A stretch of DNA of 64,000 nucleotides from Aristolochia californica (taxonomy: Eukaryota; Streptophyta; Magnoliopsida; Piperales; Aristolochiaceae): positions 23,503,610 through 23,567,609 of the forward strand of contig JARWKL010000004.1 of assembly GCA_029961685.1 (NCBI GenBank), written 5' to 3'. Position numbers and translations under genes: made by a program. How positions within the stretch are numbered: the first letter of the stretch is position 1; the number at the start of each line of letters is the position of its first letter. This document shows, piece by piece, positions 36,659 through 51,123 of the stretch. The notes beneath the pieces are model-generated. The model saw only the letters and a list, made by a program, of their open reading frames with translations. It was not told the origin of the DNA and ran no database searches.

Positions 36659-39600
36659 TTTTTAACTGAGTGTCGACTCCAAATCCATAAGTCATTCCTA
36701 ACAAAAATATTGCCCGTTACAAAATATAAATTACTTTACAATCATCTATGATCGTTAGGTCAACTTATTGTAAATGAGACAAATAGTGGCTTGTTTGACT
36801 CAGGAAAATATCCCACTGCACGTTCACTTGAGAATTTAATGTTATTCACTTTAAATGATATGGATCCATAGGTCATTTGCATATTTAACATGTTTCAAAC
36901 ATGTATATCCATTTTTTAAAACATGTGTAGAAAAATCTCTTTCTTATAAAATTCCAAGCTATTAGGGTTGAACTAGTGAAATTTCCCAAACTAGGATAAC
37001 AAAACTTTTATGTTCATTTGTGTTGTGTGAATAAATTTACTTTACTTACATTTGTTATTTCTTGAAATTCTTTCCATACATAAAATCTAAAAATTTCATT
37101 TTGTTGTGATCTAGTTTTCCCTTTTATCTCTTTTTTTGTTACGAAGGGATAGTGAAAACTTAAGTTTTGATTTAAGAAAAAAACTATACAGCTAAAATGG
37201 AAATGCACAATGCACAAATGTAGAGAGAGATAATTCCAAAATGTGTCTGTAATTTTTAGGGATTGTTAACTCTTTTTAGTTTTTTATCAGGTTTTGTAAT
37301 CGTAGGGAAAAGGGGGAGGCGGGGGATTTTTAACTAAAGTGTTGGCTCCCAATCCATATGTCATTCCTTACAAAACTTTAGCCCGTTACGCATGATTAAT
37401 CACTTTACAATCATGTATGATCGTTAGGTTAGCTTTTTTTAAATGAGCAAAATAATAGCTTGTTTGAGTCGGGTAAATATCCCACCTCACGTTCATTTGA
37501 GAATTTATGGTTATTCTCTTTAAAAGGTTTGGATCCAAAGGTCATTTGCATCTTTATCATGTTTCAAGCATGCATATCCATTTTTTAAAACATGTGTAGA
37601 AAAATCTCTTTCTTATAAAATTCCAAGTTATTTGGGTTGAACTAGTGGAATTTCCCAAACTTGGATAACAAAACATTTGTGTTCATTTGTGTGTGTGAAT
37701 AAATTTTATTTACTTAAATTTTTTATTGCTTTAAATTCTTTCCATACATAAACTCGAAAATTTGCATGTTGTTGTGATCTATTTGCCTTTTATCTCATGT
37801 TTGGTTTAATGGATGAAGGGAAAGTGAAAACTCAAGCTTTGATTTAAGAAAATAGTATACATCTAAAATGGAAATACAGAATGCAGAAATGTAGAGAGAG
37901 ATAATTCCAAAAAGTGTTTGTAATTTTTACCGCACATTCACTTGGGAATTTAATGTTATTCTATTTGAAATATTTGGATCCATTGGTCATTTGCATCTTT
38001 AACATGTTTCTAACATGCATATTTATTTTTTAAAACATGTGCAGAAAAATCTTTTTTTCTTATAAAATTCCAAGCTATTAGGGTTGAACTAGTGGAATAT
38101 CACAAGCTTGGATAACAAAACTTTTGTGTTCATTTGTGGTGTGCAAATAAATTTTCTTTACTAACATTTATTATTTCTTTAAATTATTTCCATACATAGA
38201 CTCTAAAATTTTCATTTTGTTGTGAACTATTTGCCTTTTTTCTCTTTTTTTTTTTTAACGAGATGAAGGGAAAGTGAAAACTCAAGTGTTTATTTAAGAA
38301 AAAGTACACATCTTAAAAGAAAATGCACAATGGACAAATGTAGAGAGAGATAATTCCAAAAAGTATCTGTAATTTTTAGGGATTGTAATCTCTTTTTATT
38401 TTTTATATATTAAGTTCTGCAATCGTCAGGAAAAGGGGGAGGTAGGGGATTTTTAACTGAGTGTTGACTCCCAATCCATAAGTCATTTCTTACAAAAATA
38501 TGGCCCATTGCGCATGATAAATCACTTACAATCATCTAGGATGGTTCGGTCAACTTTGTGTAAACGAGAAAAATAATGGTTTGTTTGACTCAGGTTCACT
38601 TGGGAATTTAATGTTATTCTCTTTAAAAGGTTTGGACCCAAAGGTCATTTGCAGCTTTAACATGTTTCAAGCATGCATATCCTTTTTTGTAAATCTCTTT
38701 CTTATCAAATTCCGAGCTATTAGGGTTGAACTAGTGGAATTTTCCAAACTTGGATAACAAAAATTGTGTGTTCATTTTAGGTTTTTGAATAAATTTTCCT
38801 TACTTACTTTTGTCAATTCTTTAAATTTTTCCATACATTAACTCTAAAATTTTCATTTTGTTGTGATCTGTTTGCCTTTTCTCTCTTTTTTTTTCACAAG
38901 ATGAAGGGAAAGTGAAAACTCAAGTTTTGATTTAAGAAAAAAGTATACATCTAAAATAGAAATGCACAATGCACAAATTTGGAGAGAGATAATTCCAAAA
39001 AGTGTCAGTATTTTTTAGAGATTGTAAACTGTTTTTAGTTTTTTTATATCTGGTTTTGCAATCGTCGGGAAAAGGGAAAGATGAGGGATATTTAACTGAG
39101 TGTTGACTCCCAATCCATAAGTCATTCCTTAAAAACATATAGCCCGTTACACGTGATAAATCACTTTACAATCATCCTTGATTGTTCTGTCTACTTTTTG
39201 CAAATGGGAAAAATAATGACTTGTTTGACTCAGGTAAATATCCCACCGCACGTTCGCTAGGGAATTTAATGTTATTTTTTTTAAAAGGTTTGGATCGTTA
39301 GGTAATTTTCTTCTTAAACATGTTTCAAGAATGTATATCCATTTTTTAAAACAGGTGTCGAAAAATCTCTTTCTTCTAAAATTCTGAGCTATTAGGGTTG
39401 AACAAGTGGAATTTCCCAAACTTGGATAACAAAACTTTTGGGTTCAGTTGTGCTGTGTGAATAAATTTTCTTTACTTACATTAATTATTGCTTTAAATTC
39501 TTTCCTTACATAAACTTTAAAATTTTTATTTTGTTGTGATCTATTTGCCTTTTCTCTTTTTTTTTTTAAGAGATGAAGGGAAAGTGAAAACTCAAGTTTT

Positions 39601-41072
39601 TATTTAAGAAAAAAGTATATATCTAAAATGGAAATGCCCAATTCACAAATGTAGAGAGAGATAATTCTAAAAAGTTTCAGTAATTTTTAGGGATTTTAAA
39701 CTCTTTTTAGTTTTTTTATATCAGGTTCTGCAATCGTCGGGAAAAGGGGGAGGTGGGGGATTTTTTACTGAGAGTTCACACCCAATCCAATAGTCATTCC
39801 TTACAAAAATATAGCCCATTATACATGATAAATCACTTTACAATCATCTACGATCGTTATGTCATCTTATTTTAAATGGGCAAAATAATGGATTGTTTGA
39901 GTCGGGTAAATATCCTACCGCACATGCACTTGCGAATTTAAAGTTATTCTCTTTAAAAGGATTGGATCCATTGGTCATTTTCATGTTTAACATGTTTCCA
40001 GCATGCATATCCATTTTTTAAAACATGTGTTGAAAATTCTCTTTCTTATAAAATTCCGAGCTATTAGGGTTGAACTAGTAGAATTTCCCAAACTTAGGTA
40101 ACAAAACTTTTGTGTTCATTTGTTATTGCTTTAAATTTTTTCTATACATAAACTCTAAAATTTTCATTTTTTTTTATCTATTTGCCTTTTATATCTTTTT
40201 TTGTTTATGAGATGAAGGGAAAGTGAAAACTCAAGCTCTGATTTAAGAAAAAAGTATACACCTAAAACGGAAATGCACAATACACAAATGTTGGGATAGA
40301 TAATTCCAACAAGTGTCTGTAATTTTTAGGGATTGTAAACTCTTTTTAGTTTTTATATTTCAGGTACTGCAATCATCGGGAAAAGGGGGAGGCGGAGGAT
40401 TTTTAACTGAGTGTTGACTCCCAATCTATTAGTCATTCCTCACAAAAATAAAGCCCGTTACACATGATAAATCACTTTACAATCATATATGATCATTAGG
40501 TCAGCTTTTTTAAATGGGCAAAATAATGGTTTATTTGACTCGGGTAAATATCCCACCACACGTTCACTTGGGAATTTGTTGTTATTCTCTTTAAAAGGTT
40601 TGGATCCATAGGTCACTCGCATCTTTAACATGTTTCAAGCATGCATATCCATTTTTTAAAACATGAGTAGAAAAATCAGTTCCTTATAAATCTCTGAGCT
40701 ATTAGGGTTCAACTAGTGGAATTTCCCAAACTTGGATAACAAAACTTTTGTGTTCTTTTGTGGTGTGTGAAAAAATTTTCTTTACTAACTTTTGTTATTG
40801 CTTTAAATTCATGCAATTCATAAACTCTAAAATTTTCTTTTTGTAGTGATATATTTTCCTTTTTTCTAATTTTTTTTTTTACAAGATGAAGGGAAAGTGA
40901 AAACTCAAGTTTTGATTGAAGAAAAACGTATACATCTTAAATGAAAATGCACAATGCACAAATGTAGAGAGAGATAATTCCAAAAAGTGTCTGTAATTTT
41001 TAGAGATTGTAAACTCTTTTTATTTTTTATATATCTGGTTTTGCAATCGTTGGGAAAAGGGGGAGGCGTGGG
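36659..41072 (+). repeat. Monomers M57-M63
   Basis: Monomers start at 36659, 37326 (fused pair M58/M59), 38449, 39088, 39760 and 40399. M60-M62 repeat the M9-M11 subtypes: TTCATTTTAGGTTTTTG in M60, CGCTAGGGAATTTAATG with GGATCGTTAGG in M61, and TGCACTTGCGAATTT with CATGTTTCCAGCATGC in M62. M60 has a deletion near 38591 (GACTCAGGTTCACTTGG) and another near 38684. M62 lacks about 36 bp near 40120, where TTCATTTG runs straight into TTATTGC. Confidence 0.88.
37326..38448 (+). repeat. Fused monomer pair M58/M59 with a deletion of about 220 bp
   Basis: At 37926-37932 GTAATTTTTA joins CCGCACATTCACTTGG, skipping the end of M58, the G-rich box and the first part of M59. Two monomers occupy 1123 bp. 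This fusion is unrelated to the one at 19891 and 51631, since its breakpoints differ. Confidence 0.87.
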
Positions 41073-43301
41073 ATTTTTAACTGAGTGTTGACTCCTAATC
41101 CATAAGTCATTCCTTACAAAAAATATAGCCCGTTACGCATGATAAATCAAATACAATCACCCACGACCGTTTGGTCAACTTTTTGGAAATTGGAAAAATA
41201 ATGCCTTGTTTGACTCGGGTAAATATCCCACCGCACGTTCACTTGGGAATTTAATGTTATTCTCTTTAAAATGTTTGGATCCATAGCTCATTTGCATCTT
41301 TAACATCTTTCAAGCATCCATAACCATTTTTAAAAACATGTGTAGAAAAATCTCTTTCTTATAAAATTCCAAGCAATTATGGTTGAACTAGTGGAATTTC
41401 CCTAATTTGGATAATAAAAATTTTGTGTTCATTTTAACTTTGTGAATAAATTTTCTTTAGTTACATTTGTATTGCTTGAAATTCTTGTCTTACAAAAAAT
41501 CTAAAATTTTCAATTTGTTCTAATCTATTTTCCTTTTCTTTCTCTTTTTTTTATGAGAAGAAGGGAAAGTGAAAAATCAAGGTTTTATTTAAGAAAAAAG
41601 TATAAATCTAAAATAGAAATGCACAATTAAAAATGTAGAGTGAGATAATTCCAAAAAGTGTGTGTAGTTTTTTAGGGATTGTAAACTCTTTATACTTTTT
41701 TTATATCTGGTTCTGCAATCGTCAAAAAAAGGGGGAGGCGGGGGATTTTTAACTGAGTGTTGAGACCCAATCCATAAGTCATTCCTTAAAAAAATATAGC
41801 CCATTACGCATGATAAATCACTTTACAATCATCTTTCATCGTGATGTCAACTTTTTGTAAACGGGAAAAATAATTGCTTGTTTGACTCGAGTACATATCC
41901 CACCGCACGTTCACTTGGGAATTTAATGTTATTCTTTTTAAAAGGTTTGGATCCATAGGTCATTTGCATCTTAAACATGTTTCAAGCATGCATTTCCATT
42001 TTTTAAAACATGTGTAGAAAAATCTCTTTCTTATAAAATTCCAAGCTATTAGGGTTGAACTAGTGGAATTTTCCAAACTTAGATAACTATAATTTTGTGT
42101 TAATTTGTGGTGTGTGAATAAATTTTCTTCACTTAAATTTTTTATTGCTTTAAATTCTTTCCATCCATAAACTCTAAAAATTTTATTTTGTTGTGATCTA
42201 TTTGCCTCTTATCTCTTTTTGTATTTACGAGATGAAGGAAAAGTGAAAACTCATGTTTTGATTTAATAAAAAAGTTTACATTAAAATAGAAATGCACAAT
42301 GCTTAAATGTAGAGAGAGATAATTCAAAAAAGTGTCTGTACTTTTTGGGGATTGTAAACTTTTTCTAGTTTTTTTTTATCAGGCTCTGCAATCGTCGGGA
42401 AAAGGGGAAGGCGGGGGATTTTTAACTGAGTGTTGACACCCAATCAATCAGTTATTCCTTACCAAAATATAGCCTATTACGCATGATAAATCACTTTACA
42501 ATCACGTACGATCGTTATGTCATCTTTTTGTAAATGGGCAATATAATGTCTTGATTGACTCGGATAAATATCCACCACACGTTCATTTGCGAATTTAATG
42601 TTAATCTCTTTAAAAGGTTTGGATCCATAGGTCATTTTGATTTATAACATGTGTCAAGCATGCATATCCATTTTTTAAAACTTGTGTAGAAAAATCTCTT
42701 TCTTATAAAATTCTGAGCTATTAGGGTTGAACTAGTGGAATTTCCCAAACTTGGATAACAAAACTTTTGAGTTAATTTCTAGTGTGTGAATAAATTTTTC
42801 TTTACTTACATTTTTTATCGCTTTAACTTCTTTCCATACGTAAACTCTAAAATTTACATTTTGTTGTGATCTATTTGCCCTTTATATATTTTTCTGTATA
42901 CGAGATGAAAAGAAAGTAAAAACACAAGTTTTGAATTAAGAAAAAAGTATACATCTAAAATGAAAATACACTATACAAAAAAGTAAAGAGAGATAATTCC
43001 AAAAAGAGCCTATAATTTTTCGGGATTGTAAACTCGTTTTAGCTTTTTACATTTAAGGTTTTGCAATCGTCGAAAAAAAGGGGAGGCGGTGGATTTTTAA
43101 CTGAGTGTTGACTCCCAGTCCATAAGTCATTCCTTACAAAAATATAGCTTGTTGCGTATGATAAATTACTTTAAGATCATATATGATCGTTAGGTCAACT
43201 TTTTGTAAATGGGCAAACTACTGGCTTGTTTGACTAGGGTAAATATCCCACCGAACGTTCACTTGGGAATTTAATGTTATTCTCTTTAAAAGGTTTGGAT
43301 C
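41073..43301 (+). repeat. Monomers M64-M66 and the left part of M67
   Basis: Monomers start at 41073, 41745, 42418 and 43093. They follow the M9-M12 type order. M64 has TTCATTTTAACTTTGTG. M65 has ATCATCTTTCATCGTGATG and TAACTATAATTTTGTG. M66 has TTCATTTGCGAATTT and GAGATGAAAAGAAAGTAAAA. The left half of M67 has ACTTTAAGATCATATATG like M12, while its right half belongs to the block copied from M18. Confidence 0.85.
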
Positions 43302-46090
43302 CATAGGTCATTTGCATCTTTATCGTGTTTCAAGCATGCATATCCATTTTTTAAAACATGTGTAGAAAAATCTCTTTCTTATAAAATTCAGATCTATTAG
43401 GGTTGAACTAGTGGAATTTCCAAAACTGGATAACAAAACTTTTGTGTTCATTTTTGGTGAGTGAATAAATTTTCTTTACTTACATTCGTTATTGCTTTAA
43501 ATTATTTCATTACATAAACTCTAAAATTTTCATTTTGTTGTGATCTATTTGCCTTTTTTCTCTTTTTTATTTTACGAGATGAAGGGAAAGTGAAAACTCA
43601 AGTTTTGATTTTAGAAAAAAGTATACATCAAAAACGGAAATTCATAATGTACAAAAGTTGAGAAAGATAATTCCAAAAAGTGTCTGTAATTTTTAGGAAT
43701 TGCAATCTCTTTTTTTTTTTATATATTCGGTTCTGCAATTGTCGCCAAAAATTGGAGGCAGGGGATTTTTAACTAAGTACTGACTCCAAATCCATAAGTC
43801 ATTCCTGGCAAAAATATGGCCCGGTATGCATGATAAATCAGTTTGCAATCATCTATGATCGTTAGGTCAGCTCTTTGTAAATGGGAAAAATATTGGCTTG
43901 TTTAACTCGGGTAAATATCCCACTGCATTTTCACTTGCGAATTTAATGTTCTTCTGTTTAAAAGGTTTGGATCCATAGGTCATTTTCATGTTTAACAAGT
44001 TTCCAGCATGCATATCCATTTTTTAAAACAGGTGTAGAAAACTCTCTTTCTTATAAAATTCTGAGCTATTAGGGTAAAGTAGTGAAATTTTCGAAACTTG
44101 GATTAAAAAACTTTTGTGTTCATTTGTGGTGTATGAATAAATTATCTTTACTTACATTTGTTATTGCTTTAAATTCTTTCCATACATAAACTCTAAAATT
44201 TTTATTTTGTTGTGATCTATTTGCCTTTAATCTCTTTTTTTGTTAACGAGATGAAGGGAAAGTGAAAACTCAAGTTCTGATTTAAGAAAAAAGTATACAT
44301 CTAAAATGGAAATGCACAATACACAAATGTAGAGAGAGATAATACCAAAAAAGTGTCTGTAATTTTTAGGGATTTTAAACTCATTTTAGTTTTTATATTT
44401 CAAGTACTGCAATCATCGGGAAAAGGGGGAGGCGGAGAATTTTTAACTGAGTTTTGACTCTCAATCTATAAGTCATTCCTTAAAAAAATATAGCCCATTA
44501 TGCAAGATAAATCATTTTAAAATCATCTATGATCGTTAGGTCAACTTTTTGTAAACCAGCGAAATAATGGTATGTTTTACTTGGGTAAATATCCCATCGC
44601 ACGTTCACTTGGGAATTTAATGTTGTTCTCTTTAAAACGTTTGGATGCATAGGTCATTTGCATCTTTAACATGTTTCAAGCATGCATATCCATTTTTTAA
44701 AACATGTGTAGAAAAATCTCTTTCTAATAAAATTCCGAGCTATTTTGATTTAACTAGTGGAATTTCCCAAATTTGGATAACAAAATTTTTGTGTTAATTT
44801 AAATTTTATTCACTTACATTTGTTAGTGCTTTAAATTCTTTCCATACATAAACTCTAAAATTTTCATTTGGTTGTGATTTATTTGCCTTTTATTTTTTTT
44901 TTTTGTTTACGAGATGAAGGGAAAGTGAAAACTCAAGTTTTTATTAAAGAAAAAAGCATACATCTAAAATGGAAATGCACAATGCCAAAATGTTGAGAGA
45001 AATAATTCTCAAAAGTGTCTTTAATTGTTAGGGATTGTGAACTCTTTTTAGTTTTTATATATAAGGTTCTGAAAACGTCAGGAAAAGGCAAAGGTGGGGG
45101 ATTTTTAACTGAGTGTTGACTCCCAATCCATAAGTCATTCCTTAACATAATATAGCCCGTTATGCATGATAAATCACTTTACATTCATCTATGATCGTTA
45201 AGTCAGCTATTTGTAAATGGGCAAAATAATCACTTGTTTAACTCAGATAATTATCCAACCGCACGTTCACTTGGGAATTTAATGTTATTCTCATTAAAAG
45301 GTTTGGATCCATAGGTCATTTGCATCTTTAACATGTTTCAGGCATGCATATCCATTTTTTAAAACATGTGTAGAAAAATCTCTTTCTTATAAAATTCCGA
45401 GCTATAACGGTTGAACTAGTGGAATTTTCCTAAACTTAGATAACAAAACTTTTGTGTATATTTGTGGTATGTGAATAAATTTTATTTACTTACATTTGTC
45501 ATTTCTTTAAATTCATTCAACACATCAGCTCTAAAATTTTCATTTTGTTGTGATCTATTTGCCTTTTATCTCTTTTTTGGTTTACGATATAAAGGTAAAC
45601 TGAAAAATCTAGTTTGATTTAAGAAAAAAGTATACATCTAAAATGGAAATGCACATTGCACAAATGTAGAGAGAGATAATTCAAAAAGGTGTCTATCATT
45701 TTTAGAGATTGTAAATTTTTTTTTTATATATTAGTTTATGCGATCGTCAAGAAATGGGGGTGGCAGGGGATTTTTAACTAAGTATTGACTCCCAATCCAT
45801 ATGTCATTCCTTAAAAAAAATGGCCCTTTACGCATTATAAATTACTTTACAATCATCTATGATCGTTAGGTCAGCTTTTGTAAATGGGCAAAATAATGGC
45901 TTGTTTGACTCAGGTAAATATCCGATCGCAAAGTCCCTTCGGAATTTAATGTTATTCTGTTTAAAAGGTTTGGATCCAAAGGTATTTGCATCTTTAACAC
46001 GTTTCAAGAATGCATATCCATTTTTTAAAACATGTGTAGAAAAATCTCTTTCTTATAACGTTCCAAGCTATTAGAGTTGAACTAGTGGAA

Positions 46091-46125
46091 TTTAGGGTGT
46101 AGGGTTTAGGGTTTAGGGTTTAGGG
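46091..46125 (+). repeat. Interstitial telomere-type repeat (five TTTAGGG-like units), copy B
   Basis: Five consecutive units are present: TTTAGGG, TGTAGGG, then three TTTAGGG, followed by TCGATCAA. The flanks are the same as at 14348-14368. There are exactly two more perfect units (14 bp) than in copy A. The second unit has the same TGTAGGG variant in both copies, which anchors common origin. The copy-number change followed the block duplication. Confidence 0.92.
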
Positions 46126-49100
46126 TCGATCAATTTTTGTGTTCATTTGTGGTGTGTCAATAAATTTTCGTTACTTACATTTTTATTGTTTTAAATTCTT
46201 TCCATACATAAACTCTAAAATTTTAATTTTATTGCGATCTATTTACCTTTTATCTCTTTTTTTTTTACGAGATGATGGGAAAGAGAAAACTCAAGTTTTG
46301 ATTTAAGAAAAAAGTATTCAGCTAAAATTAAAATGGAGAAAGCACAAATGTAGAGAGATAATTCAAAAAGTGTCCATCATTTTTGGAAATTGTAAACTGT
46401 TTTTAGTTTTTATATATCAGGTTCTGCAATGGTCAGGAAAATGGGGAGGCAGGGGATTTTTAACTAAGTGTTGACTTTCCTTAAAAAAATATATCCCATT
46501 ACACATGATAAATCACTTTACAATCATCTATGATCGTTATGTCAACTTTTTGTAAATGGGCAAAATAATGGCTTGTTTGACTTCGGTAAAAATCACACTG
46601 CACGTTCACTTGGGAATTTAATGTTATTCTCTTTAAAATGTTTGGATCCATAGGTCATTTGCATTTTTAACATGTTTCAAGCATGCATATCCATTTTTTA
46701 AAACATGCGTAGAAAAATCTCTTTCTTATAAAATTCCGAGCTATTAGGGTTGAACTAGTAGAATTTCCCTAACTTGGATAAAAAACTTTTGTGTTAATTG
46801 TTGGTGTGTGAATAAATTTTATTTACATACATTAGTTATTGCTTTAAATTCTTTGTACACATAAACTCTAAATTTTCATTTTGTTGTGATCTATTTGCCT
46901 TTTATCTCTTTTTTTTTATTTACGAGATGAAGCGAAAGTGAAAGCACATGTTTTGATTTAAGAAAAAAGTATACATCAATGCACAGTGCACAAACGTAGA
47001 GAGAGATAATTCAAAAAAGTGTCTCTAATTTTTAGGGATTGTAAACTCTTTCTAGTTTTTATTTATCAGGTTCTGCAATCGTCGGGAAAAGGGTGAGGCG
47101 GGTGAATTTTAACTGAGTGTTGACTCCCAATCATTAAGTCATTCCTTAAAAAAATATACCCCGCTACGCAAGATAAATCACTTTACAATATTCTATGATT
47201 TTTAGGACAATTTTTGTAAATGGGAAAAATACTGGCTTGTTTGACTTGGGTAAATATCCCACCGCACGTTCACTTGGGAATTTAACATTATTCACTTTAA
47301 AAGATTTGGATCCATAGGTCATTCACAACTTTAACATGTTTCAAGCATGCATATCCATTTTTCAAAACATGGAGAGAAAAGACTCTTTCTTATAAAATTT
47401 CGAGCTTTTAGGATTGAACTAGTGGAATTTCCCAAACTTGGACAACAAAACTTATGTGTTCACTTGTGGTGTGTGAATAAATTTTTGTTACTTACATTTG
47501 TTATTGCTTTAAATTCTTTCCATAGATAAACTCTAAAATTTTCATTTTGTTGTGATCTATTTGCCTTTTATCTCTTTTTTTTTTTTTACGACATGAAGGG
47601 AAAGTGAAAACTCAATTTTTTATTTAAAAAAAAGTATACATCTAAACTGGAAATTAACAATGCACAAAAGTAGAGAGAGATAATTCCAGAAAGTGACTGT
47701 AAATTTTAGGGATTGAAAATTTTTTTTGTTTTTATATATTAGGTTCTGTAATTGTTGGAAAAAGGGGTGGCGGGGGATTTTTAACTGAGTGTGGACTCCC
47801 AATCCATAAGTCATTCCTTACAAAAATATAGCCCGTTACGCATGATAAATCACTTTACAATCATCTATGATCGTTAGCTCAACTTTTTGTAAATGGGCAA
47901 AATAAGGGCTTGTTTGACTAGGATAAATATCCCGCCACACGTTGACTTGGGAATTTAATATTATTCTCTTTAAAAGGTTTGGAATCATAGTTAATTTGCA
48001 TCTTTAACAAGTTTCAAGCATGGATATCCATTTTTTAAAACATGCATTGAAAATTCTCTTTCTAATAAAATTTTGAGCTATTAGGGTTGAACTAGTGGAA
48101 TTTCCCAAACTAGGATAGCAAAACTTTTGTGTTCATTTGTGGTGTGTGAATAAATTTTCTTTACTTACATTTGTAGTTGCTTTAAATTCTTCCCATACAA
48201 AAAGTCTAAAATTGTCATTTTGTTGTGATCTATTTGCCTTTTGTTTACGAGATGATGGGAAAGTGAAAATTCAAGTTTTGATATCAGAAAATAGTATCCA
48301 TCTAAAATGGAAATGCACAATGCACAAATTTAGTGAGATATAATTCCTAAAAGTGTCTATAATTTTTAGGGATTGTAAAGTCTTTTTAGCTTTTATATAT
48401 CTAGTTCTGCAATCGTCGAGAAAAGGGGGTGGCGGGGGATTTTTAACCGAGTGTTGACTCCCAATACATAAGTCATTCCTTACAAAAATATTGCCCGTTA
48501 CGCATGATAAATCACTTTACAATCATTTACAATCGTTTGGTCAGCTTTTTGTAAATGGGCAAAATAATGGCTTGTTTGACTAGGGTAAATATCCCACCGG
48601 ACCTTCACATGGGAATTTAAGTTATTCTCTTTAAAAGGTTTGGATCCATAGGACATTTGCATCTTTAAAATGTTACAAGCAGGCATATCTGTTTTTTAAA
48701 AATTGCATATGTAAATCTATTTCTTATAAAATTTCGAGCTATTAGGGGGTAGCTTGTGGAATTTCCAAAACTTGGACAACAAAACTTTTGTGTTTATTTG
48801 TGGTGTGTGAATAAATTATCTTTACTTACATTTTTTATTGCTTTAAATTCTTTCCATACATAAACTCAAAAATTTTAATTTTGTTGTGACCTATTTGCTT
48901 TTTATCTCTTTTTTTTTGTTTATGAGGTGAAGGGAAAATGAAAACACAAGTTTTGATTTAAGGAAAAGGTTTGCATCTAAAATGAAAGTGCACAATGCAC
49001 AAATGTAGAGAGAGATAATTCGAAAAAATGTCTATAATTTTTAGGGATTTTAAATTCATTTTAGTTTTTAATTTCAGGTTCAACAATCGTCGAGAAAAGG

Positions 49101-51123
49101 GGGAGGTGAGAGATTTTTAACTGAGTGTTGACTCCCAATCCATAACTCATTCTTTAAAAAAATATAGCCCATCGTGCATGATAAATCACTTGACAATCTT
49201 CTATGATCGTTAGGTCAGCTTTTGTAAATGGGCAAAATAATGGCTTATTTGACTCGGGTAAATATCTCACTGCACGTTCACTTGGGAATTTAATGTTAAT
49301 CTCTTTAAAAGGTTTGGATCCATAGGTCATTTGAATCTTTAACATGTTCCAAGCATGTACATCCATTTTTTAAAACATGCGTAAAAAAATCTCTTTCTGA
49401 TAAAATTCTGAGCTATTACGGTTGAACTAGTAGAATTTTCCAAACTTCGATAACAAAATTTTTGTGTTCATTTGTGGTGTGTGAATAAATTTTCTTTAGA
49501 TAAATTTTGATTGCTTGATATTCTTTCCTAAATTAAACTATAAAATTTTCTTTTTGTTGTATTCTATTTGCCTTTTATCAATTTTTTTGGTTACGAGATG
49601 AAGGGAAAGTGAAAACTCAAGTTTTGATTTAAAAAAAAAATAAACATCAAAAATGGAAATGCACAATGCACAAATGTAGAGAGATAATTCGAAAAAGTGT
49701 CTGTAAGTTTTAGGGGTTGTAATCTTTTTTTAGTTTTTATATATAAGGTTCTGCAATATGGGCAAAAGGGGGAGGTGGGGGATTTTTAACTCAGTGTTGA
49801 CTTCCAATGCATAAGTCTTTCCTTACAAAAATCTTGCCCGTTATGCATGATAAATCACTTTACAATCATCTATGATCATTAGGTTAGCTTTTTGTAAATG
49901 GGCAAAATAATGGCTTGTTTGACTCGGGTAAAAATCCCACTGCACGTTCACTTGGGAATTTAATATTATTCTCTTTAAAAGGTTTGGATAAATAAGTCAT
50001 TTGAATCATTAAAAAATTCCAAGCATGCATATCCATTTTTTAAAACATGCGTAAAAAAATCTCTTTCTTATAAAATTCTGAGCTATTAGGGTGGAACTAG
50101 TGGAATTTCCCAAACTTGGATAACAACCATTGTGTTCCTTTGTGGTGTGTGAATAAATTTTATTTACTTACCTTTGTTATTGCTTTAAATTCTTTCCATA
50201 GATAAACTTTAAAATTTTCATTTTGTTGTGATCTATTTGCCTTTTATGTCTTTTTTTGTTTACGAGATGAAGGGAAAGTGAAAACTCAAGTTTTGATTTG
50301 AGAAAAAATTTTACTTCTAAAATGGAAATGCACAATGCACAAATTTAGAGAGAGATAATTCAAAAAAGTGTCTATAATTTTTAGGGATTGTGTACTCTTT
50401 TTAGTTTTTATATATCAGGTTCTGTAATCATCTTGAAAAGGGGGAGGCGGGGATTTTTAACTGAGTTTTGACTCCCAATCCATATGTCATTCCTTAGAAA
50501 AATATAGCCCATTACGCATGATAAATCACTTTAAAATATCTAATATCGTTAGGTTAGCTTTTTTTAAATGGGATAAATAATGGCTTGTTCTACTCGGGTA
50601 AATATCCCACTGCACGTTCACTTGGATATTTATTGTTATTCTCTTTAGAAGGTTTGGATCCATAGGTAATTTGCATATTTAACATTTTTCAAGCATGCAT
50701 ATCCATTTTTTAAAACTAACGTAGAAAAATCTCTTTCTTATAAAATTCCGAGCTATTAGAGTTGAACTAGTAGAATTTCCCAAACTTGGGTAACGAAACT
50801 TTTGAGTTCATTTGTGGTGTGTGAATAAATTTTCTTTACTTACATTTTTACTGCTTTAAATTCTTTCCATACATAACTCTAAAATTTTCATTTTGTTGTG
50901 ATCTATTTGCCTTTTATCTCTTCTTTTGGTTTCGAGATGAAGGGAAAGTGAAAACTCAAGTTTTGATTTAAGAAAAAAGTATACATCTTAAATGGAAATG
51001 CACATTGCAGAAATGTAGAAAGATATAATTCCAAAAAGTGTTTGCAATTTTTAGGGATTGTAAACTCTTTTTAGTTTTTATATATCAGGTTCTGGAATCT
51101 CCAGGAAATGGGGGAGGCGGGGG

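Noticed and set aside
39147..39419. Other 60-90-codon open frames on both strands (for example 39147-39419, 9359-9616, 54546-54782)
   Set aside because: Each is a stop-free accident of one monomer, crossing the same landmarks as other such frames, with no start context, codon bias or domain that would support a gene.
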